This document shows, one piece after another, positions 34,658-44,837 of a stretch of 64,000 bases of DNA. Below the pieces are notes generated by a model. The model was not told where the DNA came from. It saw nothing but the letters and a program-made list of their open reading frames with translations, and did no database searches. Every line of letters begins with the position of its first letter. Position 1 is the stretch's first letter. Position numbers and translations under genes: made by a program. The DNA is from Intestinibacter bartlettii (GTDB taxonomy: Bacteria; Bacillota; Clostridia; Peptostreptococcales; Peptostreptococcaceae), in NCBI RefSeq assembly GCF_000154445.1, contig NZ_DS499566.1; one strand, given 5' to 3'.

Positions 34658-37039
34658 CTAATTTTGATTTTTTAAAAACTCTACAGGGTCTTTTCTTGCT
34701 GCTACCTTAGCAGGTATAAATCCTCCTATAAATGTTAGTATTACACTTATTGCGATTACAACAATTGCATTTTCTACTTTTAAAATAGCGACATTAGATA
34801 AATCCGTTATTTTTTCTAATCCATAATTCATAGGAACTATAAATGTATATGCCAAAAATACGCCTAAAATTCCTGCTAAAAATCCGATTATTACATTTTC
34901 CGTATTAAATAATCTAACTATATCTCTTTTCTTTCCACCTAAAACTCTAAGTATGCAAACTTCAGTTTTTCTTTCTAATACTGATGCATAAGTCAATATA
35001 AATATCGTTATTAAAGATATAAAAAATATCAACGTTGCAAATACTACTAAAACTATAGTTATTCCCTTCATAATATTAGTCGATAATTTATTAATTGTAG
35101 TAGATGTATCTTTATATAATATTTTTTCATCTTCATTTTTATCTTTGTTATAGTTATCTAAATACTCTATTATATCGCTTTTACTTTCAAAATCTTTAGG
35201 ATAAATAGTTATAGACGATGGCAATAAAGATGCACCAAGCGAACTTAACATTTGATTTTTTGTTGTTGATTGATTTACATTGTTTAATATATTTATTCCT
35301 GAAATCTCAAATATTTCGTCTTCTTTATTTTTACTATTTTTTAAAGTTTGTCCTGTTATGACATTATAATTTGAGTCTTGTTGTGATTTTACTATATCTG
35401 ATTTTCTGCAATCATCAATATAATAATTACATAATTCATTGCTATATGATATCCCTTCTGGCAAATTAGATAAATTACTATCTTCTTTTGCTCTAAGTAT
35501 TGCTGTTATACTTATTGTTATAGTATTTTTTGAGTTATAAAGTTTTTTTAAATTCTTCTCACTGCTATCTACATAAAAATGTCCATTTTGCTTTTTATAA
35601 AATTCATCATTTAAAATAATCTTGTACTCTTTTCCGATTAAATCATCAAATTTTATTTCTTTATTCTTTTTAACATCAATTCCAAGTGCATTTAAAATAT
35701 TTGTATCTAATCTATTTTTTTCATCAACAATTAAAACAACCTCATTTTTATTTGTAGGATAATATCCATATAATAATTCATAATTTTTTTCTAAATAAGT
35801 TTCTTGTCCATAGTCTTTAGGATATGATGATAAATTAATAGTTGATGTATCTAATATTGAAACTTTCCCATCTTCATCTTCTCTAAGTATATTCATATTA
35901 ATTTGGCTCTCATAAGATATCTCTGATACCAAATCTTTATCCATTTGCTTTATATAATCTATATAATCTTTATTTACTTGGTTTATATGTTCCGTACTAT
36001 TTTGACTTGAATTATATGAATAAATAATATCATTTTTAGTATTTAATTTTGAGTTTTTCAGATCATTTTGATTTTGTTTTGAATTTTGTGATGTATTGTG
36101 AATGCTGTAATTAGTATATACTTTATTTATAACTATGGGATAGTTTGCCAAAGTATCATTTTCATAACCACTTATTTGCTTATTAAAACCTTGAAGTAAA
36201 GCTACTATAAGTGCTATTCCCATAATTCCAATGCTAGATATTAATACATAAAAAAACATTCGAAGTTTTTTATTAGATATATCCCTTATAGCTAATTTAA
36301 TAGCCATAGAAATTTTCATATGTGTTCTTTTTAGATCTATTTCCTTTTGGTGTAAATCTTCTTTTAATGGATTTGTATCCTCTATTACTTCTCCATCTCT
36401 AAAAGTAATCATTCTAGTAGCATATCTTTTTGCAATACCTGGATTTTGAGTTATTAAAATCACTAGTTTATCTTTAAATATTTCTTTTATCAAATTCATT
36501 ATTTCTATAGTAGATTTACTATCTAAATTCCCTGTAGGCTCATCTGCAAGTATAATCTTTGGATTGTTTACAAGAGCTCTGGCAATTGCTACTCTTTGCA
36601 TTTCATCTTTAGTCAAATATTGAGATGTCTTTCTCATATAGTCTTTTATACCTACTCTATTTAACGCTTCTATTGCTTTTTCTTGTTTTTCTTTTTTAGA
36701 CAATCCATTGAATGATACAGCAATTGTAACATTTTCTAATATACTTAAATGAGGTATTAAATTGTAATTTTTGAAAATAAAACCGATATTATTATTTCTA
36801 TAAAAATCCCAATTAGAATCAGTAAATTCTTTTGTGGATTTTCCATTTATAATTAAATCTCCTTTATCACAACGCTCTAATCCCCCTATTATATTTAAAA
36901 ACGTTGTTTTTCCTGAGCCACTGGGACCTAATACTGTTACAAACTCGCTTTCTCTAAACTTTAAGTTTATTCCATCTAAAGCAATTTGCCTGCTTCCACC
37001 TGTTATGTAACTTTTATAAATATTTTTTAGTTGTAACAT
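34658..37039 (-). CDS. ABC ATPase-FtsX permease fusion with degenerate ATPase motifs
   Basis: A 793-aa MacB-type protein. Residues 1-220 are an ABC ATPase domain, followed by a permease with four helices near 262, 660, 705 and 750, and a large extracellular domain between the first two. Walker A GPSGSGKT (38-45) and Walker B with D166/E167 (ILADEPTGNLD) are intact. But the Q-loop Gln is Lys (K90, FKNYNLIP), the signature reads LTKDE (142-146) instead of LSGGQ, and the switch His is Gln (Q198, ILITQNP). It may bind ATP but not cycle normally. It is divergent from a two-component system, suggesting a sensor role as in BceAB-like modules. Confidence 0.85.
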   Translation of the reverse strand: MLQLKNIYKSYITGGSRQIALDGINLKFRESEFVTVLGPSGSGKTTFLNIIGGLERCDKGDLIINGKSTKEFTDSNWDFYRNNNIGFIFKNYNLIPHLSILENVTIAVSFNGLSKKEKQEKAIEALNRVGIKDYMRKTSQYLTKDEMQRVAIARALVNNPKIILADEPTGNLDSKSTIEIMNLIKEIFKDKLVILITQNPGIAKRYATRMITFRDGEVIEDTNPLKEDLHQKEIDLKRTHMKISMAIKLAIRDISNKKLRMFFYVLISSIGIMGIALIVALLQGFNKQISGYENDTLANYPIVINKVYTNYSIHNTSQNSKQNQNDLKNSKLNTKNDIIYSYNSSQNSTEHINQVNKDYIDYIKQMDKDLVSEISYESQINMNILREDEDGKVSILDTSTINLSSYPKDYGQETYLEKNYELLYGYYPTNKNEVVLIVDEKNRLDTNILNALGIDVKKNKEIKFDDLIGKEYKIILNDEFYKKQNGHFYVDSSEKNLKKLYNSKNTITISITAILRAKEDSNLSNLPEGISYSNELCNYYIDDCRKSDIVKSQQDSNYNVITGQTLKNSKNKEDEIFEISGINILNNVNQSTTKNQMLSSLGASLLPSSITIYPKDFESKSDIIEYLDNYNKDKNEDEKILYKDTSTTINKLSTNIMKGITIVLVVFATLIFFISLITIFILTYASVLERKTEVCILRVLGGKKRDIVRLFNTENVIIGFLAGILGVFLAYTFIVPMNYGLEKITDLSNVAILKVENAIVVIAISVILTFIGGFIPAKVAARKDPVEFLKNQN

Positions 37040-37256
37040 AATGCCTCCTAAATTCTATACCTCAACAATTTTAGACATAATAATATTATTTTAATATATT
37101 TTATAGTTATTATAAAGTACATATATTAATAAAATGTGAATTCCTAATATTTACTCTAAATTTTACATTAAGTTCATATTTTTTATTTATAATTTTATAG
37201 TATAATTTACTTGATATTAATTTATACTTAAGATAAAAAAATTTGAGGTGCTTTAA

Positions 37257-37931
37257 ATGTTTAATATATTAGTAATAGAAGACAATAAAAATATGAGAAA
37301 ACTTATTTGTGCTACTCTAAAACAAAATGGATATTCTACCTTTGAAGCCGAAGATGGCGAAGTCGGTCTTGATGTTTTAGATACTACACATATAGATTTA
37401 ATAATCTGCGATATAATGATGCCTAATATGGATGGCTATGAATTTACAGAGACATTAAGAGATGGTCACTGTGAAACTCCTATAATAATAGTAACTGCAA
37501 AAGAACAACTTGAAGATAAGAAAAAAGGATTTTCAATAGGTGCAGATGATTATATGGTAAAACCTATCGATTTTGAAGAATTAATTCTAAGGATAGGAGC
37601 AATTCTTAGACGTTCAAAAATAGTAAATGATCATAAAATAACTATAGGAAATACAGTTTTAGATTATAATTCACTATCTGTAACTTCTAATGGTGAATGT
37701 AATACTCTACCAAAAAAAGAATTTTACCTTTTATTTAAATTAGTATCATCACCTGATACTATATTTACACGTAGACAATTATTAGATGAAATTTGGGGAA
37801 TGGAAAGCATGGCAGATGAAAGAACTGTCGATGTACATATAAAAAGAATTAGAGAACGATATAGAGCTTCTAATGATTTTGAAATTGTAACAGTAAGAGG
37901 TCTTGGATATAAAGCGGTGATTAAATCATGA
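37257..37931 (+). CDS. OmpR-family response regulator
   Basis: A 224-aa regulator. The receiver domain (1-120) has phosphorylation site D52 (IICDIMMPN), T80 and K102 (VKPID). The C-terminal winged helix (about 130-224) has the OmpR pattern DERTVDVHIKRIRERYR and TVRGLGYK. Its stop overlaps the start of the kinase gene by four bases (ATGA). GAGGTG precedes the ATG. It is divergent from the ABC-FtsX gene and probably controls it. Confidence 0.94.
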   Translation: MFNILVIEDNKNMRKLICATLKQNGYSTFEAEDGEVGLDVLDTTHIDLIICDIMMPNMDGYEFTETLRDGHCETPIIIVTAKEQLEDKKKGFSIGADDYMVKPIDFEELILRIGAILRRSKIVNDHKITIGNTVLDYNSLSVTSNGECNTLPKKEFYLLFKLVSSPDTIFTRRQLLDEIWGMESMADERTVDVHIKRIRERYRASNDFEIVTVRGLGYKAVIKS

Positions 37932-39232
37932 TAAGGAATTTACAGACCAGATTTATCCTATTTATCATTTTAATTGCAACATTTTCTGGCTGTTTTTCAC
38001 TTGTATTGTCTTATTTGTTTTATGGCAATAGTATAGAAAATACAATGAAGCAAAATCAAACTAAAATAGCTCAAAATATTTTATTATTACATAATGAAAC
38101 TGATTTTCCTCTAGAGAAAATCATCTCTATTGATTTTACTAACGAGTACGAGTTAACTGTACTAGATGATATATCTAATTACAAAACTTCAGATAAAACT
38201 CAAAATAGCAATATTATTTACTGTGAAAACTCATTGTTTCATGAGGTTACTACTATTGTAAAAGTCGAAAACAAATACGTAGTAATTTCAAATAAACCAA
38301 AGAATAATTTATTTTTTTACATTATGATAAACAGCTTGACGGCTATTTCTTCTACATTACTTTTCATATCAATTATTATAACTATGTTTAGTAAGAAGTT
38401 TTTAATGCCTATTAGAAGTTTAAATTATGCTACGGGAGAAGTTTCAAAAGGTAACTTTAAAATACAGCTTCCTATACCAAATGACTTTGAACTAGGCTCA
38501 CTGACAGCTAAATTTAACGTTATGGTAAGGGAACTAAATAGTATAGAAACACTTAGAAATGATTTTATAAGCAATGTATCCCATGAAATAAAAACACCTA
38601 TTGCAACTATACAAGGTTTTTCTAATTTATTAAAAGACGATACTCTTTCAAAAGAGGAAAAAGATGAATATTTAGATATTATAATAAGTGAAACATCTAG
38701 AATATCTAATTTAACTAGTAATATTCTAAAACTTACAAAGCTTGAAACACAAGGTATTATAACAGATAAAACATCATTTTATTTAGATGAACAGCTTAGA
38801 CATTCTGTTTTAATCTTGCAAAGAGATTTAGCACAGAAAAACTTGGATATAGATATTGATTTAGACGAAGTGCAAATTTATAGTAATGAAGAATTACTTC
38901 AACAAGTTTGGATTAACCTTCTTTCAAATGCTATAAAATTTACAAACGATGGCGGCAAAATTTCCATACAACTTATGGATACAGAAGATACCGCTACTGT
39001 AAAAATCACTGATAATGGTATTGGAATGAAAGCTGAAAGTTTAAATCATATTTTTGATAAATTCTATCAAGAAGACAAATCACATTCAAGCAATGGAAAT
39101 GGTTTGGGTCTTCCTCTTGTAAAACGTATCGTAGACTTATGTGATGGTACAATACGAGTAAAAAGTTTATTAGGTGAGGGTTCTTCCTTCACTGTTGAAT
39201 TGCCTAAGAATAATATAAAAATAGAAGGTTGA
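37928..39232 (+). CDS. Sensor histidine kinase with HAMP domain
   Basis: A 434-aa kinase. Helix 1 (8-30) and helix 2 (129-153) flank an extracytoplasmic loop of about 100 aa. Then come HAMP (about 157-208), the H box with H219 (NVSHEIKTP), the N box (N330, N334), and G boxes ITDNGIGM and GNGLGLPLVKRIV. The cognate regulator overlaps it by four bases. The input may come from the ABC-FtsX protein divergently encoded. A terminator follows. Confidence 0.93.
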   Translation: MIRNLQTRFILFIILIATFSGCFSLVLSYLFYGNSIENTMKQNQTKIAQNILLLHNETDFPLEKIISIDFTNEYELTVLDDISNYKTSDKTQNSNIIYCENSLFHEVTTIVKVENKYVVISNKPKNNLFFYIMINSLTAISSTLLFISIIITMFSKKFLMPIRSLNYATGEVSKGNFKIQLPIPNDFELGSLTAKFNVMVRELNSIETLRNDFISNVSHEIKTPIATIQGFSNLLKDDTLSKEEKDEYLDIIISETSRISNLTSNILKLTKLETQGIITDKTSFYLDEQLRHSVLILQRDLAQKNLDIDIDLDEVQIYSNEELLQQVWINLLSNAIKFTNDGGKISIQLMDTEDTATVKITDNGIGMKAESLNHIFDKFYQEDKSHSSNGNGLGLPLVKRIVDLCDGTIRVKSLLGEGSSFTVELPKNNIKIEG

Positions 39233-39261
39233 TAAAACCTTTAAGTAAATTTTTAAATAAT

Positions 39262-39298
39262 TTAAGGGGGATATTATCCCCCTTTTTTCTTATGATAT
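39262..39298 (+). terminator. Intrinsic terminator of the two-component operon
   Basis: AAGGGGGATA and TATCCCCCTT form a tight hairpin followed by TTTTTCTT. Confidence 0.88.
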
Positions 39299-39387
39299 AA
39301 ATATTTATTTTAAATATCCTTTAAAAACATATATTTCTAAAAGGCTATCTAATTTTATTTATCAAATCTTAAAATTTTTTTCTTTAA

Positions 39388-40614
39388 TTAGTCGTTCATT
39401 GATTGTATCATTTTTTGAATATACATATAGTAGTTATTCCACATATCATTCATACTATCTCCATCATCAAATGGCATTATATAAGGAGTTTCCATAGTCA
39501 TATATTGATTTGACATATTACCCATATATTGCATAGGAGTCATATCATACATTGGATTTACATAGCTATATTCATATTCTGTTTCACACATACAACCACA
39601 ATTATTACTTTGTGTTGTGTTTTGTTGTTGTTCTGGAGCCACTTGAATAATTTCTTCTTCACAACTTTGGCATCCGTAAGTTTCTACTTTAGAAGTACAT
39701 CCACAGTTGTTTACTGGTTTTTTATCATATATATTGCATCCACATGATTTTTTAGTTTGTTCTGGTTGAACACAACTAGTCATACAGTTGTTTAATTTAG
39801 AGTTACATTTATTTATAAGATCTTCACATTTTTTAGATTTAGATCCCATTTCTTTTATTTTTTCTTCAGCATCTTTATAACACTCTAAAGTTTTTTGCTC
39901 ATATTTTAGAGTTTGGTTATATAAATATTTTGCTTGTGCATTATAATTTTCAGCTTTTTCATAAGCACATTTTGCATTTTGGCAATTTTCTGCGGCTTCT
40001 TGTTCTAATTCTTTAGCTTCTTTATATAAACATTTAGCTTTGCAACATAATTCTTCTGCTTTATTCATTAATTCTTGAGCTGAACAAGTTGCATTTTTAG
40101 AACCTTTATCTGCTTCTTTTGCATTTTGCATTAAATTACATGATTTTTGTGATAAACATTTTGCATTTTGTTCTAATTCTTTAGCTTCTTTAAGTGCACA
40201 TTTAGCTTTTTCTTCGTATTTCATAGCTTTATTGAATAATTCTTCTGCTCTTTGAGCTAAATCAGCACATTTATCTTCACATGTTATTTCACAGTCTTCA
40301 CATGGGCAAGTATATTCTTTTATTTTTGGTTTACATTTAGTTGGTTTACAGCTATCTATTGAATTTATATTAGTATTTGGAATACAACTTTTTGGGTTAT
40401 ATTCAGTTACTGGTTTAGTGCAACTGCATTTGTCTGTTGGCTTAGTATAGTTATATTTATCCATTGGTTTAGTACAACCACATTTGTCTGATGGTTTAAC
40501 ACAGCTACATTTATCTTGGTATACATCTTCTTTTTTTGTGCAATAATTCATATTTTTAGTATTGCATGAATTGTTTTGAGTATTGCAGCCACAAGATTTT
40601 TTCTTCTTTCTCAT
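39388..40614 (-). CDS. Cysteine-rich, coiled-coil protein, probably spore coat or exosporium
   Basis: A 408-aa protein with 41 cysteines, about 10 percent. The N-terminal 110 residues carry CGC/CSC motifs and a repeated DKCxCTKP-type unit. The centre (about 110-275) is Ala/Glu/Lys-rich and forms helices with Cys placed at regular intervals (EKAKCALKEAKELEQNAKC). The tail has more CGC motifs and a Met/Tyr/Asn-rich end. It has no signal peptide. Such composition fits disulfide-bonded spore surface proteins such as CdeC, though it is not clearly that protein. Function is inferred from composition. Confidence 0.65.
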   Translation of the reverse strand: MRKKKKSCGCNTQNNSCNTKNMNYCTKKEDVYQDKCSCVKPSDKCGCTKPMDKYNYTKPTDKCSCTKPVTEYNPKSCIPNTNINSIDSCKPTKCKPKIKEYTCPCEDCEITCEDKCADLAQRAEELFNKAMKYEEKAKCALKEAKELEQNAKCLSQKSCNLMQNAKEADKGSKNATCSAQELMNKAEELCCKAKCLYKEAKELEQEAAENCQNAKCAYEKAENYNAQAKYLYNQTLKYEQKTLECYKDAEEKIKEMGSKSKKCEDLINKCNSKLNNCMTSCVQPEQTKKSCGCNIYDKKPVNNCGCTSKVETYGCQSCEEEIIQVAPEQQQNTTQSNNCGCMCETEYEYSYVNPMYDMTPMQYMGNMSNQYMTMETPYIMPFDDGDSMNDMWNNYYMYIQKMIQSMND

Positions 40615-40775
40615 GATAAGTCATTCCCCTTTTTGATAAAAAATTTACCAAAGTCCTAATTTAATTACTTTTAAATTATAAAGACTTTAAAAACATATAT
40701 ATATTTGTTTATTATAATTATATGTAAACTTGAAAAACTGGTTACAATGGAGAATAAAAGTATTTTTTAAAAACT

Positions 40776-42101
40776 CTATGCTGAAAATCCCAGATAAAAA
40801 TAATAAATTAAAAATATAATTAAACTCATAATTAATATTTTTTCTATATATACTACTAAAATATCTTTATACGTTATAAATCGCATATTTAGTCTTATAA
40901 AAACTATATTTGTTGTAAAAGATATACCTTGACAAATAATTATTATTGCAATTATCAATCTAGACACAAAAGTAATTGCATTATTTAATGCTTCTATTGA
41001 ATAAATTTGATTGAAAAATCCTAACGTAATTGACTTTGAAATATAATCATAATATGGCATTTTTAACTTTTCAAAAAACATACTATATAAATTCGATAAG
41101 GTATTTATAATATTATCGTTTCTTATCAATATATCTGTAAATAAAAATGAAATAAGTAAAATAGGAATTATATTAGAAGCTATATTTATGACCTCGTTAA
41201 AATAATTTAAAATATTTTTAAAAATATTTTTTCCCTCTTTATTTTGTAAATACAATGAAATAGCCATTTTAAATTTATTTTTTCTACAACTTTTTTCTTT
41301 ATATTTGTTTTTTACAAAGAAAGTTTTTTGTTTATTTTTTATAGGATAAATTCTGCATATAATTATATTTGTAATTGCGAATATAAATGAATAACATATT
41401 ACTAAAGTTATAAAATTTATTTTTAATTGAGTTGATATATATATGACTAGTGAAAAATTTAAAACTGGGTAGTTTAATACTGCATTTATACATTCATTCT
41501 TTCTAAGTTTGCCTTCTTTGTACAATTTATAAACTACATAAAAACCTAAAAAGCTATCTACAAAGAAAAATATTAAAAATATAAGGATGTTTTTTCCACT
41601 TACTCTAAAAAATCTTTTTGTAAATCTGCTAAAAAAACAATCAAATAAATATAAAAGTCCATAATCGAGTAAAAAAGGTAAAAATAAAGAACTTATTGGA
41701 AGTAATATAGTAATCTTAAATATACTCTCTTTCATTATTTGAACTAAATCCTCATCTTTAAAAAATATAAATTCATGTTTTGTTATTAAAATAATTAAAA
41801 TTAAGAGAGATACTAATTTCAGTGTGATTTCAATCTTATCAATTAAATTTTTTTCATTCTTCCCTATTTGTTTTATAGATAAAAGTGAAATAAATACTAC
41901 TACACATATATATACAAATTGTTCATATTTTAAATAAACTAAATCTGTTATAAAAAATATAGGAAATATTAATTGCTTATTTATAATTACAGGGAAAAAA
42001 AATATACATATTCCTAGAGCGGAAAAACTTATTATTTTTATAAAATCCTTGAAATCTATTTCACTTATTTTTGTACTTTTGCTAGGCTTTATATCATCCA
42101 T
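40776..42101 (-). CDS. YjiH-type nucleoside-recognition (Gate) membrane protein
   Basis: A 441-aa membrane protein with about ten helices. The pattern and opening stretch (KIISFSALGICIFFFPVII) resemble YjiH, a Gate-domain family related to the nucleoside-transporter gate. The centre has a basic loop (KNKQKTFFVKNKYKEKSCRKNK). The transported substance is not known. GAGGTGA precedes the ATG. It is downstream-most on its strand here and follows nothing obvious in function. Confidence 0.65.
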   Translation of the reverse strand: MDDIKPSKSTKISEIDFKDFIKIISFSALGICIFFFPVIINKQLIFPIFFITDLVYLKYEQFVYICVVVFISLLSIKQIGKNEKNLIDKIEITLKLVSLLILIILITKHEFIFFKDEDLVQIMKESIFKITILLPISSLFLPFLLDYGLLYLFDCFFSRFTKRFFRVSGKNILIFLIFFFVDSFLGFYVVYKLYKEGKLRKNECINAVLNYPVLNFSLVIYISTQLKINFITLVICYSFIFAITNIIICRIYPIKNKQKTFFVKNKYKEKSCRKNKFKMAISLYLQNKEGKNIFKNILNYFNEVINIASNIIPILLISFLFTDILIRNDNIINTLSNLYSMFFEKLKMPYYDYISKSITLGFFNQIYSIEALNNAITFVSRLIIAIIIICQGISFTTNIVFIRLNMRFITYKDILVVYIEKILIMSLIIFLIYYFYLGFSA

Positions 42102-42215
42102 AAAATCACCTCTATATTTAATTGGCGTTTTTTCTATTTATTCCTTTTATTAAAATTTATAAATTATTTTTTTTGTAAACCAATTTTAAATTTAAGTAGA
42201 TATTTTTTATAGAAT

Positions 42216-42260
42216 TTGATTTAAATTTAATATAACTGTATAATACTATAAATAGTATTA
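42216..42260 (+). promoter_or_regulatory. Promoter with overlapping palindrome before the glucosyltransferase gene
   Basis: TTGATT at 42216-42221, a 17-base spacer and TATAAT at 42239-42244. An 8-bp perfect inverted repeat, TAATACTA, TAAA, TAGTATTA (42241-42260), overlaps the -10 and the likely start of transcription, the position of a repressor operator. Confidence 0.6.
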
Positions 42261-42281
42261 TTTTTAATTGGAGGTGATATT

Positions 42282-43394
42282 TTGAGTAATATTAATAAGA
42301 CTATATTAATATTAACTGCTCAATTTGGTGCTGGCCATGTAAGTGCAGCAAACGCTATAAAAGAATATATTCTAGAAAAAAATCCAAACTATAATGTAGT
42401 AATTCAAAATTTTATAGACGCCAGTATACCACGCATAAATAACCCAATGGTTAAAATGTATGAAAGAAATACTAAATATGTGCCAGAACTTTATAATTAT
42501 TATTATTACGCTAAGAAAAATTTTAACTCTAAGTTTGATATAACTTATAAAATATATACTCCTAAATTAACTGAATATATTTTAGAAATCAAACCTGATT
42601 TAATAATCTCTACATTTCCATCAGCTGCTGGATGTGTTCATGATTTTAATTCAAAAAAAGAAAATACACCTATTCCATGTATAACTGTTATAACAGATGT
42701 TGTAGACAGTTTAGAGTGGATATTCCCAAATACAGATATGTATTTTGTTCCTACATATGAAATTAAGCATAGATATGTTCAAAAAGGGCTAAATCCAGAT
42801 ATATTTAGAGTTACTGGTGTCCCAACAGATAAAAGATTTAATATTAAAGATAAGGTTTATTTCAAAGATGAAAAATATAATGTGCTTCTTATGGGTGGTG
42901 GAAGAGGCCTATTTGACTTTAGCGAAGACTTTGTAAGATGGTTAGATGATTTTAATGAAGATTTTAAAGATAAGCTTCATATAACTATTGTAACTGGTAA
43001 AAATGAAAAACTTTTTAATAATTTAACAGTAAAAAAACCGCTAAAAAATATAGAAGTCTTAGGATTTGTTACTAATATGCCTGACTTACTTAGGGATAAT
43101 GACTTATTAGTTACCAAACCGGGTGGTGCAACTTTATTTGAAGCTATAAATGCACAAATACCTATTATAATAAAAACACCGAAAGTCGGTCAAGAAATTG
43201 AAAATTCAAAATTTATAATAGATAAAGGAATTGGAATCGTATACAATAATGAATCCGAATTACAAGAAATTTTTGATCTTATGGTAAACGGAGACTTAGA
43301 ACATAGAATTAACTTTATGTTAGAAAATTTAGTCCATGTCAAAAAAAATATAAATCCAGAAAAAATAGGAGATTATGTGATGGAACTCCTTTAA
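42282..43394 (+). CDS. Diacylglycerol glucosyltransferase (UgtP/MGDG synthase family)
   Basis: A 370-aa GT28-type enzyme. The N-terminal MGDG-synthase domain (LTAQFGAGHVSAANAIKE, IISTFPSAAG, TVITDVVDSLEWIFPNTD) and the C-terminal donor site (MGGGRGLFD, DLLVTKPGGATLFEA) are complete. It would add sugar from UDP-sugar to diacylglycerol at the inner membrane, making glycolipids or lipoteichoic acid anchors. The TTG start follows GGAGGTGAT. A terminator follows the gene. Confidence 0.88.
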   Translation: MSNINKTILILTAQFGAGHVSAANAIKEYILEKNPNYNVVIQNFIDASIPRINNPMVKMYERNTKYVPELYNYYYYAKKNFNSKFDITYKIYTPKLTEYILEIKPDLIISTFPSAAGCVHDFNSKKENTPIPCITVITDVVDSLEWIFPNTDMYFVPTYEIKHRYVQKGLNPDIFRVTGVPTDKRFNIKDKVYFKDEKYNVLLMGGGRGLFDFSEDFVRWLDDFNEDFKDKLHITIVTGKNEKLFNNLTVKKPLKNIEVLGFVTNMPDLLRDNDLLVTKPGGATLFEAINAQIPIIIKTPKVGQEIENSKFIIDKGIGIVYNNESELQEIFDLMVNGDLEHRINFMLENLVHVKKNINPEKIGDYVMELL

Positions 43395-43406
43395 AAATTA
43401 AGACAT

Positions 43407-43441
43407 AAAATAAAGAGATTGGAGCTCAATCTCTTTATTTT
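43407..43441. terminator. Intrinsic terminator, bidirectional
   Basis: AAATAAAGAGATTG pairs exactly with CAATCTCTTTATTT around GAGCT. It lies between converging genes. Confidence 0.85.
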
Positions 43442-43444
43442 ATA

Positions 43445-44110
43445 CTATCTATATTGCTCTAAGTTAATAACCTTTCCTAAATCAACCTTCTCTTTTATAA
43501 GTTTTTTATTTTTATATTTTATATACTTAACCTTACTTCTTATTAAACTTAATTGATACATTTCTACTAATGTAAATATTATTATTACTAGAATTTCATA
43601 ACTTATCATATAGCTTAAATTTGTGATATTCTTAATATTTATATAGTAAATACCTATTAAATCACAACATAAAAGTTCTAGTATTATTATTGTAGATAAT
43701 TTTTTCAAATTTAAATCAACTTTACTCTTTTTACTTACTTTATAAACTCCCATTTTGCTTTCTCCCAACATCATAAGTATATCTTGGAAAGCAATCTTGC
43801 ATATACTAAAATCCATAGCTTCCAATAATAAAATCGCTATAGATATAAATATAACAAAACCTAAGTTAAATTGAATTAATATATCACCTTTTATATTATT
43901 TGTCATTATATAGTATGTATTAAACAATATAAGAAATGTTAAAAAAGTATAATTAATCCTGTCTTCCCTTCTCTTTGTATAAAAAGTATATAAAAATCCA
44001 ACTCCTAAAATCATCCAAGGGATACCTCGATATTGATTATAAAAACCACCGATAGCTATCACCGGTAAAATACAATAAATTAAACCTTCTTGAACTAATC
44101 TGCGTTTCAT
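43445..44110 (-). CDS. Membrane protein of unknown function
   Basis: A 221-aa protein with about six hydrophobic segments, the last starting near 155, and a basic C-terminal region (SKVKYIKYKNKKLIKEK). No known family is recognised. GAGGGGAG before the ATG at 44110 sets the start over an in-frame upstream ATG at 44146. It converges with the glucosyltransferase gene. Confidence 0.6.
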   Translation of the reverse strand: MKRRLVQEGLIYCILPVIAIGGFYNQYRGIPWMILGVGFLYTFYTKRREDRINYTFLTFLILFNTYYIMTNNIKGDILIQFNLGFVIFISIAILLLEAMDFSICKIAFQDILMMLGESKMGVYKVSKKSKVDLNLKKLSTIIILELLCCDLIGIYYINIKNITNLSYMISYEILVIIIFTLVEMYQLSLIRSKVKYIKYKNKKLIKEKVDLGKVINLEQYR

Positions 44111-44415
44111 AAAATCGACTCCCCTCTTTACTCTTAAAATTATCAAATATCAACTAAAAATATCTCTATATTCTATAAATATGATAAAAAATATATTTTA
44201 TTAATGATAAAAAAATACTTTATTAGCATATTAACTTATGTTTATTATTCTATATTTAAAATATAAATCCCTTCAAATTTTATTTAATTTTTGTATTTAT
44301 TTAAAATTTCATATAATTCAAAATTTTTATCTACTCTTATTTTCAAATTTTAAATATACTTTTTTGAATACTTTTTAAATATATAATTAATAGGAAAGTT
44401 TTAAGGAGGTTTATC

Positions 44416-44793
44416 ATGATTAAAACCTTAGGTATTATAAGTGGGGGCATATGTATTATAATATTATTTTTAAATTTTTTATTATACTTTCTACAAGATA
44501 TTTACTTTAAAACAAACAATAAGAATATTAAAAAGTCGATAAATTCGGCTTTACCTATTTTATCAAAATATAATAAATGCTCTATTTTTATTTGTTTTAT
44601 ATTCTTTTTAATCCACATATCTTGTTTTTTCAATAGCATAAAGCATTTTAATTTAAATGCCTTAATATTATTTTTTTTAATTCTTATAATCACATTTGAT
44701 TTTGATATATTTTTTAAATCTGAAAAATATCTACTCAAAAAAATTGCATCCTATTTAATAATATTTTTTCTAATTTTTCATATTATTTTATAA
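44416..44793 (+). CDS. Small membrane protein of unknown function
   Basis: A 125-aa protein with four hydrophobic segments (about 5-28, 50-72, 75-95 and 103-125) and a basic loop (KTNNKNIKKS). GGAGG precedes the ATG. No relatives are recognised. Confidence 0.5.
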   Translation: MIKTLGIISGGICIIILFLNFLLYFLQDIYFKTNNKNIKKSINSALPILSKYNKCSIFICFIFFLIHISCFFNSIKHFNLNALILFFLILIITFDFDIFFKSEKYLLKKIASYLIIFFLIFHIIL

Positions 44794-44837
44794 ACAATTA
44801 AGTAAACTCTTTTTATTTATAATATATAATTTCCCAT

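Noticed and set aside
39529..39747. A 72-codon plus-strand frame inside the cysteine-rich gene
   Set aside because: It is the complement of that gene's coding frame, without a ribosome site, and its His/Ile/Thr-rich composition fits a shadow frame.
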